A DNA stretch of 59,489 bases from an uncultured Atopobiaceae bacterium (lineage in GTDB: Bacteria; Actinomycetota; Coriobacteriia; Coriobacteriales; Atopobiaceae): assembly GCA_944320975.1 (NCBI GenBank), contig CALUJM010000014.1, forward strand, positions 1 to 59,489, given 5' to 3'. A program made the position numbers and the translations under genes. Each line of letters opens with the position of its first letter. Within the stretch, counting starts at the first letter, position 1. The notes under the pieces are model-generated. The model did not search any database. It was not told the DNA's origin and saw nothing but the letters and a program-made list of their open reading frames with translations. Positions 32,562 to 42,423 of this stretch are shown piece after piece.

Positions 32562-32580
32562 TTGCTCTGCTCCTCCTTCC

Positions 32581-33696
32581 CTAGTGGGCGATGGCGAGCT
32601 CGGACTGCTTGTCGAAGAGGTGGATCTTGTCCACGTCGACGGCGCACTTGATCTGGGAGCCGGTGCGGACGGCGCTGGCGGCGCTGAGGTGCGCGGAGAT
32701 CTGGCCGCCGTCGACGTCGGCGTAGATCATGGCCTCGGAGCCCAGCAGCTCGTAGACCGTGACGCTGGCGGGGAAGGCCTCGGAGAGGGTGCGGCCCTCG
32801 GCGTACTCATGCTCCTCGACGACGTCCTCGGGACGGATGCCCATGATGACGACCTTGCCCACGTAGCCGCCGTCCTTGAGGGCCTTGGCCTTGGGGCCGG
32901 TGAGGGTGATGGTGTTGGAGCCGAAGGTGAGCGCCACGCCCGCGCCCTTCTCGCTCACCTTGACGTCGATGAAGTTCATCTGCGGGGAGCCGATGAAGCC
33001 GGCGACGAAGAGGTTGCAGGGCTCGTTGTAGAGCTTGGTCGGGGTGTCGACCTGCTGCATGACGCCATCCTTCATGACGACGATGCGGGTGCCGAGCGTC
33101 ATGGCCTCGGTCTGGTCATGCGTGACGTAGATGATCGTGGCGCCGAGACGGTCGTGGAGCTTGGAGATCTCGGCGCGCATCTGGACGCGTAGCTTGGCGT
33201 CGAGGTTGGAGAGCGGCTCGTCCATGAGGTAGACCTTGGGGGCGCGGACGATGGCGCGGCCCATGGCGACGCGCTGGCGCTGGCCGCCGGAGAGGGCGGA
33301 GGGCTTGCGGTCGAGGAGCTTCTCGAGGTCGAGGATGCGGGCGGCCTCGCGAACGGCCTTGTCGATCGTGTCGGCGTCGACCTTGCGGAGCTTCAGCGGG
33401 AAGGCCATGTTCTCGTACACGGTCATGTGCGGGTACAGCGCGTAGGTCTGGAAGACCATGGCGATGTCGCGGTCCTTGGGCTCGACGTCGTTGACCACGC
33501 GACCGTCGATCTTGAGGGTGCCGGAGGTGATGTCCTCGAGGCCGGCGATCATGCGCAGCGTCGTGGACTTGCCGCAGCCGGACGGGCCGACGAAGATGAT
33601 GAACTCCTTGTCAGCGATCTCGAGGTTGAAGTCCTTCACCCCCTCATAGCCGTTGGGGTACTTCTTCCCTACGTGTTCCAGTGAGAGACTCGCCAT
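32581..33696 (-). CDS. ABC transporter ATP-binding protein (MsmK/UgpC/MalK type)
   Basis: This 371-residue ATPase has Walker A GPSGCGKSTT, signature LSGGQRQRVAMGRAI, Walker B VYLMDEPLSNLDAKLR and the H-loop IYVTHDQTEAM. The C-terminal regulatory OB-like domain (about 240-371) has GIRPEDVVEE. It is the first gene of the transporter operon. Proteins of this type can serve several sugar transporters. Confidence 0.95.
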   Translation of the reverse strand: MASLSLEHVGKKYPNGYEGVKDFNLEIADKEFIIFVGPSGCGKSTTLRMIAGLEDITSGTLKIDGRVVNDVEPKDRDIAMVFQTYALYPHMTVYENMAFPLKLRKVDADTIDKAVREAARILDLEKLLDRKPSALSGGQRQRVAMGRAIVRAPKVYLMDEPLSNLDAKLRVQMRAEISKLHDRLGATIIYVTHDQTEAMTLGTRIVVMKDGVMQQVDTPTKLYNEPCNLFVAGFIGSPQMNFIDVKVSEKGAGVALTFGSNTITLTGPKAKALKDGGYVGKVVIMGIRPEDVVEEHEYAEGRTLSEAFPASVTVYELLGSEAMIYADVDGGQISAHLSAASAVRTGSQIKCAVDVDKIHLFDKQSELAIAH

Positions 33697-34119
33697 TGCG
33701 AAACCTTTCTCCCTGCCCGACGCCGCGGCGCGGCACTCTCGGGCCCCACCTTACGTTGGCTTAATTCTAGGCTGACACTTTTGCGCGCTTTTATATGTGT
33801 TTTGGTATGTTTGATATGTATTTGCGCGTTTATGCTGCTATATCGCTTATCTACGGTATACACAGGAAGTTCATCATTTCGCTCAGCGGAATCGTTTTCC
33901 GGGCAAGCGGTTTTGGCGTTTTACGTTTTCGCAGGTAGTTGGCGTGGCTGTAGTTGGCAGTGGTCGGGAATCGATTCCATATTTGCTTTGGTCGATTTAT
34001 CTTTTTGCGTCTTCTTGTCAAATCGCGTATAGCTGTAATGCGCTATACTATACAAAATGCGTCATGCTGCAGAGGCGGCTCCGGTCCGCGCCGGAGCCGA
34101 GGTGCGAAAGGGGCGAGAC
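33697..34119. promoter_or_regulatory. AT-rich divergent control region (msm operon / AraC)
   Basis: From about 33755 to 34060 the DNA is much richer in A and T than the rest of the window and carries no motif copy or palindrome family. A perfect palindrome GGAATCGATTCC is at 33967-33978. TATACT (34044-34049) and TATACAAAAT are candidate -10 elements for the AraC gene. TAGAAT on the minus strand (about 33763-33768) is a candidate -10 for the transporter operon. Repeated TATGT/TATG words at 33790-33840 could be AraC half-sites. The regulator's ribosome site is GAAAGGGGCGAG. Confidence 0.55.
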
Positions 34120-34977
34120 ATGCCCGCACACGAGCTCGAGTTCTCCACGTTTCCCAGCGGCCATTACGTCGACCTGATGCCGTACCAGTACGGCCGCGAG
34201 GCCTGCACGCCCGGCCATGCCTTCGGTCCCGCGCGGCGCAGCCACTTCCTCTTCCACTACATCATCTCCGGCCGCGGCCTGCTCATGTCCACAAGCGACA
34301 ACGGCGCCAAGTCAGACCACCGCCTCGGCGAGGGCGAGGGGTTCCTCATCTTCCCCGACCAGGTCAACACCTACGTGGCGGACCTCGACGACCCCTGGGA
34401 GTACGTCTGGGTGGAGTTCGACGGCATCCACGTGAAAGACGATCTCGAGGCGGCCGGGCTCACGCCCTCCTTCCCCGTCTACCGGTCGCGCTCCAGCGAG
34501 CTGCGCGCCGGCATGGTCGAGGAGATGCGCTACCTCGTGAGCAACCGGGACGCCTCGCCGCTGCACCTGATCGGGCACACCTACCTCTTCCTCGACTACC
34601 TGCTGCGCTCCGTCGACCACCCCGCCGAGCAGGCCGCGGGCAAGCTCCAGGGCTTCTACATCCGCGAGGCGGTTGACTTCATCAAGGAGCACTACCAGGA
34701 CGACATCACCGTGGAGGACATCGCCAAGCGCACCGGCCTCAACCGCAGCTACTTCGGCAAGGTCTTCAAGGCGGCCACGGGCAAGTCGCCGCAGCAGTAC
34801 CTCGTCGGATACCGCATGGCCAAGGCGTCCGAGCTGCTCAAGCTCACGTCGCTGCCGGTCGCCGAGGTGGGCCGGGCCGTGGGCTACCCCAACCAGCTGC
34901 ACTTCTCGCGCGCGTTCAAGGGGGCGTACGAGGTCTCGCCGCGCGAGTGGCGCCGTCGCAACGCCCTGAACCTGTGA
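34120..34977 (+). CDS. AraC-family regulator of alpha-galactoside locus
   Basis: This 285-residue protein has an N-terminal cupin sensor (HFLFHYIISGRGLLM, GEGFLIFPDQVNTYVAD) and two C-terminal helix-turn-helix motifs: VEDIAKRTGLNRSYFGKVF and VAEVGRAVGYPNQLHFSRAF. It is divergent from the transporter operon, the arrangement of MsmR/RafR-type activators. I chose ATG 34120 for its ribosome site; an ATG 21 codons upstream (34057) is possible. Its TGA stop touches a GGGGACAGTCCCC palindrome. Confidence 0.92.
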   Translation: MPAHELEFSTFPSGHYVDLMPYQYGREACTPGHAFGPARRSHFLFHYIISGRGLLMSTSDNGAKSDHRLGEGEGFLIFPDQVNTYVADLDDPWEYVWVEFDGIHVKDDLEAAGLTPSFPVYRSRSSELRAGMVEEMRYLVSNRDASPLHLIGHTYLFLDYLLRSVDHPAEQAAGKLQGFYIREAVDFIKEHYQDDITVEDIAKRTGLNRSYFGKVFKAATGKSPQQYLVGYRMAKASELLKLTSLPVAEVGRAVGYPNQLHFSRAFKGAYEVSPREWRRRNALNL

Positions 34978-35231
34978 GTTGGGGACAGTCCCCAATCGAC
35001 AAGCCGCGCGTCCTTCTCGCCCACGGGCCGCCGAGGTGCGGGAAAAGGACGCTCCAGGCCTCGAAAACGTCGCGTTGTCGCACCCCAACGCCTAAGGTGC
35101 GGCAACGCGACGCTCTGAAGGTCAAAAGTGTCGCGAATCCGCACCCCGCGGTCTGCGCGCCGAGAAAAACGTCCGATTGCGGCCGTCCCGGCCGGGCGCC
35201 CGATATACTGGCGGCGAGAGGAAGGATGCCC
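34978..35231. repeat. Stop-codon palindrome and second copy of the 61-bp family
   Basis: TTGGGGACAGTCCCCAA (34979-34995) begins one base after the AraC stop. A minus-strand motif GTCCTTCTCG is at 35010-35019. One full unit of the GTCGCG/GCACCCCAACG family is at 35067-35115 with partial copies at 35034-35055 and 35129-35147. The family's other site is 26915-27092, so the two sites enclose the whole alpha-galactoside locus. Confidence 0.75.
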
Positions 35232-36068
35232 ATGCTCGCCGACTACCACGTTCACACCGGCTTCTCCGATGACTCCACCTACCCGCTCGAGCAGGTCGCG
35301 CGCGACGCGCTGCGCCTGAACCTCGACGAGGTCTGCTTCACCGAGCACGTCGACTACGGCGTCAAGCCGGAGTGGGACCAGCCGGCCGGCGCGCGCTTCG
35401 AGGACGGGCACCCGGTCACCAACTGCGCCTACGACGCCTACCTGGCCGAGCTCGACCGCGTGCGCGGAGAGCTCGGGGACGATATCTGCCTGCGGGCGGG
35501 CCTGGAGCTGGGCGTGCAGCGCCACACGCTGGGCGAGAACCGTGCGCTCGTCGAGCGTCTTGGCGGGAGGCTCGACTTCGTGATCTGCTCCATCCACCAG
35601 GTGGGCGACCTCGAGTTCTGGAACGGCGACTACCAGCGCGGGCGCGCGCAGGAGGAGATTCACTCCGCCTACTACGAGGAGATGCTCGCCGTGGTGGAGG
35701 CCTTCGACGGCTACTCCGTGCTGGGGCACCTCGACCTCATCCGCCGCTACGACCCCTTTGGCGACTACCCCTTCGAGCGCGTGCGCGACATCGTGGCCGA
35801 GATTCTGCGCCGCGTGATCGCAGACGGCAAGGGCGTCGAGGTCAACACGTCCGGCATCCGCTACGGCCTGGGCGACTTCCAGCCGCGCCGCGAGATCCTC
35901 GAGCTCTACCGCGACCTCGGCGGCACCGTGGTGACCGTGGGCTCGGACTCGCACACGCCCGGGCACCTTGGCTCCTACCTGCGCTTCGCGTACCGCGAGC
36001 TCGCGGAGCTGGGCTTTGAGGGCGTGTACGCGTACGAGAAGGGCGAGCCGCGCCTCGTGCGGTTCTGA
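35232..36068 (+). CDS. PHP-family histidinol-phosphatase-like protein
   Basis: This 278-residue protein begins MLADYHVHTGFSDDS, with the metal-binding HxH of PHP phosphoesterases. Other metal motifs are CFTEHVDYG, DFVICSIHQV, LGHLDLIRRYDPFG and GSDSHTPGHLG. The best-known members hydrolyse histidinol phosphate. No other his gene is present here, so the assignment is by family only. ATG 35232 has GAGGAAGG six bases upstream; ATG 35226 is also possible but sits directly against that site. Confidence 0.85.
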   Translation: MLADYHVHTGFSDDSTYPLEQVARDALRLNLDEVCFTEHVDYGVKPEWDQPAGARFEDGHPVTNCAYDAYLAELDRVRGELGDDICLRAGLELGVQRHTLGENRALVERLGGRLDFVICSIHQVGDLEFWNGDYQRGRAQEEIHSAYYEEMLAVVEAFDGYSVLGHLDLIRRYDPFGDYPFERVRDIVAEILRRVIADGKGVEVNTSGIRYGLGDFQPRREILELYRDLGGTVVTVGSDSHTPGHLGSYLRFAYRELAELGFEGVYAYEKGEPRLVRF

Positions 36069-36371
36069 CGCGGCGTTTTGACTGGTGCCGTTGCCCTTGG
36101 TGCCGCATTGCCCCTGGTGCCGGAATCCGGCCCATTGCCCCTGGTGCCGGAATCCGGCCATATGTGTGTCCGCCGCACGCATTTGACGGAAATCCGGCAC
36201 TGAGACACGCATTTCTCGGTTATTTGGCACCAAAACACGCATTTCTCGGAAATCAGGCACCTGGGGCGATGCGGCGCGTCGGGCACCTGGGGCGATGCGG
36301 TGCGTCGGGCACCCGGGGCGATGCGGCACGTCGGTCAGGTGCGCACAAACGGCGCGCAGGCGAGAAGGACC
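36069..36371. repeat. Three short tandem repeat arrays
   Basis: This gap is made almost wholly of repeats. A 27-bp unit with TTGCCCCTGGTGCCGGAAT occurs at 36107 and 36134, with a degenerate copy before. A 30-bp unit starting CGCATTT(G/C)(A/T)CGG occurs at 36178, 36208 and 36238. A 26-bp unit GGCACCTGGGGCGATGCGG occurs at about 36257, 36283 and 36309. The third array is roughly the inverse of the first, so the region forms a large dyad. A motif CGAGAAGGAC (36361-36370) lies one base from the RpiR stop codon. Confidence 0.8.
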
Positions 36372-37247
36372 TCAGCTCGCGGGGCCGCCGGAGCAGCCGC
36401 CCATCGCGACGATGCGCTCGTAGTAGCCCAGGCGGCGCGCGAGGTTGGTGTCGAAGCCATCCACGAAACAACGCGCGAAGAGGACGTCCAGCACGAAGAG
36501 CAGCGAGAGCCCCGTGCCGAAGGGCGAGACCTTGCGCGCGTGGTCCTCGGCAGGAGAGAGCGCGAGCTTGACCGTCGCGAGCTCGTCGAGGGGCGTGGAG
36601 TCGGCGGACGCCACCAGCACGACGGGCACGCCGCGCCCCGCGAGCTCGCGCGCCGCCGGGCGCGACACGAACCCGCGCCCGCCGAAGGAGACCAGGACCA
36701 CCACGTCCTTCTCGCCCGCCGAGGCAGCCGCGAGGCGCTGCTCGTACTCGTCCACCGGCACGCTCACCGCCCGCCCCACCTCGGCCATCTGGAAGCGGAA
36801 GTTCTGGGCGAAGGCGACGTTTCCCGCCGTGGCGAGCACCGTCACGTGCTCCGCGCCGCGCACGAGCTCGGCCGCGCGGTCCAGTGCCGCCGGGTCGAGA
36901 ACGTTAGCCGTGGAGGCGAGCGTCTGCGCCAGGTCCGTCTGTATCGCCTCGATGACCTGGGCGCCGTTTTGACCGGCGTGCACCGGGAAGTTGACGTCCA
37001 CCCCCGCGCTCTCGCGCCGGAAGTCCGCGAGCGCGCTCGCCACGCGCACGCGCAGGTCCGCAAGGCCGGGACAGTCGAGCTTCTCGCAGAGCCGGTAGAC
37101 CGTCGACTTTGACACGTGCGCCCGCGCAGTGAGTTGTTTGGAGCCATTGTCGAGAAACGCCTCGGGGTCGGCGAGGATCGCGTCGGCCAGGGCGCGCTCG
37201 CCGTCCGAGAACCCCTCCCCCATCCGCAGGCGCGTGAGAACGTTCAT
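36372..37247 (-). CDS. MurR/RpiR-family transcriptional regulator
   Basis: This 291-residue protein has the N-terminal HTH_6 domain (LADAILADPEAFLDNGS, then LTARAHVSKSTVYRLCEKL, about 40-58) and a SIS sugar-phosphate domain (VTVLATAGNVAFAQNFRFQM, VVLVSFGGRG). It is four bases after the phosphatase gene upstream, so they form an operon. Target genes are not evident; these regulators usually sense a phosphosugar. GEKDVVV in the SIS domain is encoded by a motif copy. Confidence 0.9.
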   Translation of the reverse strand: MNVLTRLRMGEGFSDGERALADAILADPEAFLDNGSKQLTARAHVSKSTVYRLCEKLDCPGLADLRVRVASALADFRRESAGVDVNFPVHAGQNGAQVIEAIQTDLAQTLASTANVLDPAALDRAAELVRGAEHVTVLATAGNVAFAQNFRFQMAEVGRAVSVPVDEYEQRLAAASAGEKDVVVLVSFGGRGFVSRPAARELAGRGVPVVLVASADSTPLDELATVKLALSPAEDHARKVSPFGTGLSLLFVLDVLFARCFVDGFDTNLARRLGYYERIVAMGGCSGGPAS

Positions 37248-37251
37248 GACG

Positions 37252-38016
37252 TCACGCGTCCTCGAGGTAGCGGCCGCGCAGCTCGGCGACCTCAGCGTCC
37301 GTGACGCCCAGCGCCTCGCGCGCGTAGCCCATCACGCCTCCGAACTCGCGCGTCGCCGCCGCGACCGCCGCACGGATGAAGCGCAGGTTGGCATCCGTGC
37401 GCTCGTCGGCAGGGTCGGGGTTGAAGCGGTTGGTGGCGAGGTAGTCCTCCTCGACGGCCTCCGTCGGCACGCCGAGAAGAACCTCGACCAGCATGCTCCC
37501 CATGCCGCAGCGGTCGCGCCCGAAGTGACAGTGCCAGAGGACGGCGCCGTCCGTGGTCTCGAGCACGCAGCGCACGAGGGCCCGGTACGCGGCGATGCCG
37601 GACTCCCCCAGCAGGATGTGCGGATAGACCATCTCCATGAAGCGCGCCGGGTCGTCGTCGTTCATGCGCGCGGCCTCCAGCTGGGCGCGCGCCTCGGCGT
37701 TCTGCGAGATGCCCGCGACGGTGCCCTTGAGCGCGTCGGCGTGCACGTAGCGCACGGCGGGCATGAGCTCCATGCCGTCGGGGTACTCCGCGAGCTCGTC
37801 CTCGCCGCGCAGGTCGACCACCGCGCGCAGGCGATAGTCCTCCAGCAGGCGCCGGCGGTCGGCGGCGGTGGCAAAGTAGAGCGTACCCGAGCGCAGCAGA
37901 CGCCCCCGGCGCACGCGACGCCCGTCTGCGGCGGGAAGCCCGCCCAGGTCACGCGTGTTGGGCAGGCCCTCGAAGTCGATGCGGCCGTAGTTGGGCCGGG
38001 TGTCCGTGAGCTGCAT
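37252..38016 (-). CDS. Tyrosine-specific protein phosphatase (IphP-like)
   Basis: This 254-residue protein begins with FEGLPNTRDLGGLPAADGR, a signature of the tyrosine phosphatase family that acts on protein or lipid phosphates. The active-site loop is WHCHFGRDRCGMG, a CX5R motif with Cys in place of the usual Thr after Arg. The start ATG 38016 follows GGAAAGGAAG-type sequence. It heads a two-gene operon with the RpiR regulator. There is no signal peptide, so it is cytoplasmic. Confidence 0.87.
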   Translation of the reverse strand: MQLTDTRPNYGRIDFEGLPNTRDLGGLPAADGRRVRRGRLLRSGTLYFATAADRRRLLEDYRLRAVVDLRGEDELAEYPDGMELMPAVRYVHADALKGTVAGISQNAEARAQLEAARMNDDDPARFMEMVYPHILLGESGIAAYRALVRCVLETTDGAVLWHCHFGRDRCGMGSMLVEVLLGVPTEAVEEDYLATNRFNPDPADERTDANLRFIRAAVAAATREFGGVMGYAREALGVTDAEVAELRGRYLEDA

Positions 38017-38038
38017 GTGCTTCCTTTCCAAAGTGCGG

Positions 38039-38071
38039 CCTGTCATTTGGGGACTGTCCCCAATTGACAGG
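38039..38071. repeat. 33-bp palindrome at the ligA stop codon
   Basis: CCTGTCATTTGGGGAC and its inverse GTCCCCAATTGACAGG form one hairpin, two bases past the ligA stop (38073-38075). It also sits upstream of the phosphatase gene start. It is the same GGGGAC-GTCCCC class as at 34979, 44798 and 57326. Confidence 0.85.
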
Positions 38072-38072
38072 T

Positions 38073-40675
<2,603 letters not shown>

Positions 40676-41884
40676 CTATCGCGCGCGCTCCAGTGCGGCA
40701 AGCGCGCGGCCGCCCGCTACGAGCTGCACCGCCAGCAGCGCCGCGGCCGCAGCCCACAGCATCGGATAGCCTCCCGCCGCCACGAGCTGGCCTCCGAGCG
40801 CCGATCCCACGCCGCCGCCAGCGAAGACGCCGAGGCCGATGAGGCCCGTGCAGAGCCCGGTCTGCGCGGGGTCCGCATCCATGGAGAGCGAGACGAGCGT
40901 GGGCTGCGTGAGGATGTAGCCGAAGCCCAGCGCGCCCGCGGCGAGCAGCGCCGGAGCCCACGAGCCCGTGACGCTCACCGCGAGCAGCGCGGCGATGGCC
41001 ACAAGCCCCGACGCCTCGCCCACGTAGATGACGCCGCGGGGCCCGCGCGCCGCGCCGATGCGCCCGGAGACGGTGCCGCCCACGAGGCACATCACGCCGT
41101 AGAGCATCATGATGAGGCCCGCCTGCGTGGAGCCGAGGCCGCAGCGCTCGGCAAGAAACGTCCCCATGAAGCCGTAGACCCCCAGGAAGACGAGGCCCGT
41201 GGAGCACGCGACGAGGTACACGGCACGGTGGCCGCCAAAGAAGATGCGGGCGGCGCGCGAGAAGAACGAGCCGGTCGGGGCGGGTGCGGGCGGCGCGTCC
41301 TTCTCGTCATGCGCGTCCTTCTCGCCTGTCTCGGGAAGCCGAAGCAGAAGCGCCAGCGCCACGACCGCGAGCACGCCGAAGCACGCGAAGGCCGCGCGCC
41401 AGCTCATGAGGTCGGTGATGATGCCGCCCAGGCCCGAGGAGAGCCCCTGGCCGGTGAAGGTGATGCCCATGAGGATGCCCACGGCAGCGCCGCGGCGCTC
41501 CGGGCCCACCACGTCGCCGACGAGCGCCTGCGAGACCGCGATGATCCCCGCGGCGAAGCAGCCCGTGACCACGCGCGCCGCCACCAGGAGCGGAAGCGTG
41601 GGCGCCACGGCGCAGAGGAACGTCCCGAGCGCAAGTCCCGCCACGATCACGTGGAGCACGCGCAGCCGTCCGAAGCGGTCGCCGAGCGTGCCGCACACGG
41701 GCTGGAGCAGGCCATACGGAACGAGATAGGCGGTGAGCACGATGGTCGCCACCGAGGCCGCCACGCCGAGCGCGTTTGCGATGGCGGGCAGCGCAGGCGA
41801 GACAAACCAGTTGTCGGCGGCGGAGACGAGGCCGCAGAAGCCCAGCGTGTAGACGAAGCGCTTCTGCTCTGGGGTGAGGTCCAT
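40676..41884 (-). CDS. Major facilitator superfamily transporter
   Basis: This 402-residue membrane protein has about twelve hydrophobic segments. The loop 2-3 signature is TLGDRFGRLRVL, and helix 4-5 has GCFAAGIIAVSQALVGDVV. The central cytoplasmic loop contains GEKDAHDEKDAPPAPAPTG, encoded by two adjacent CGAGAAGGAC motif copies (41300-41330). Drug/proton antiporter-like, but substrate cannot be assigned. ATG 41884 is chosen by the normal family N-terminus; upstream frame runs through repeats. Confidence 0.88.
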   Translation of the reverse strand: MDLTPEQKRFVYTLGFCGLVSAADNWFVSPALPAIANALGVAASVATIVLTAYLVPYGLLQPVCGTLGDRFGRLRVLHVIVAGLALGTFLCAVAPTLPLLVAARVVTGCFAAGIIAVSQALVGDVVGPERRGAAVGILMGITFTGQGLSSGLGGIITDLMSWRAAFACFGVLAVVALALLLRLPETGEKDAHDEKDAPPAPAPTGSFFSRAARIFFGGHRAVYLVACSTGLVFLGVYGFMGTFLAERCGLGSTQAGLIMMLYGVMCLVGGTVSGRIGAARGPRGVIYVGEASGLVAIAALLAVSVTGSWAPALLAAGALGFGYILTQPTLVSLSMDADPAQTGLCTGLIGLGVFAGGGVGSALGGQLVAAGGYPMLWAAAAALLAVQLVAGGRALAALERAR

Positions 41885-42216
41885 GGGTTGGTCCTTTGTG
41901 ACGCACGGTTGGAGCCGGACCATTGTAGGACTTTGCCGCCGAGAGCCTATGGGCCCGCGCCCCGCGAGAGCACGGGCCCATAGGCCCACAGATGCAAAAC
42001 TGGTCTTCAGTCCATATTTCCCGGCCCCGGGATGCAAAATCGGCCTTCAGTCCATGACTTTTTGCCCCCTTGGGGGATGGCTGCAGAGCATCGTCCCAGT
42101 TGAGCGCTTTCCAGGCTCGTCGTTTTACCGAAAAATGCCTCAGATTCCATGGACTGAAGGCCGATTTTGCATCCCGGGGCCGGGAAATATGGACTGAAGG
42201 CCGAATTTGCAGAGAA
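41885..42216. repeat. Long inverted repeat with TTCAGTCCATA units
   Basis: Left arm 41994-42056 and right arm 42148-42210 are inverted copies of about 63 bp with few mismatches, separated by 91 bp. Each arm itself has two direct copies of a CTTCAGTCCAT word and the palindrome CCCGGCCCCGGGATGC. A smaller hairpin GCCTATGGGCCCG / inverse lies at 41946-41958 and 41973-41985, in the leader of the MFS gene. The gap lies downstream of copA/copZ. Confidence 0.8.
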
Positions 42217-42423
42217 CTACGCCATGGCGGCCTCGTACCCGGCGTCGACGACGGCCGCCACGAGCGCCTCGTCGGCCACGCCCTCGGCAGCCTCGACGGT
42301 CGCGGTGCCGGCCTCGAGGTTCACGTCGACGGAGCTCACGCCCTCGACGCCCTCGAGCGCCTGTTTCACGTGCGCGACGCAGTGCTGGCACATCATTCCG
42401 GTGACGTTCAGGGTCTTGGTCAT
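42217..42423 (-). CDS. copZ: Copper chaperone, in-frame inside copA
   Basis: An internal ATG at 42423 is preceded by GAGAAAGGAACC, a strong ribosome site, and opens a 68-residue reading frame [20 protein letters not shown]..., exactly the size and sequence type of free CopZ chaperones (MxCxxC with His between the Cys). It shares frame and stop with copA. The likely result is both a fused and a free domain. Nothing here proves that internal initiation is used. Confidence 0.7.
   Translation of the reverse strand: MTKTLNVTGMMCQHCVAHVKQALEGVEGVSSVDVNLEAGTATVEAAEGVADEALVAAVVDAGYEAAMA

Noticed and set aside
35232..36068. Part of a histidine biosynthesis operon
   Set aside because: No other his gene within the window; PHP phosphatases have many substrates.
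36085..36340. Possible CRISPR array or minisatellite gene
   Set aside because: Periods of 26-30 bp with no spacers and no cas genes; short copy numbers.
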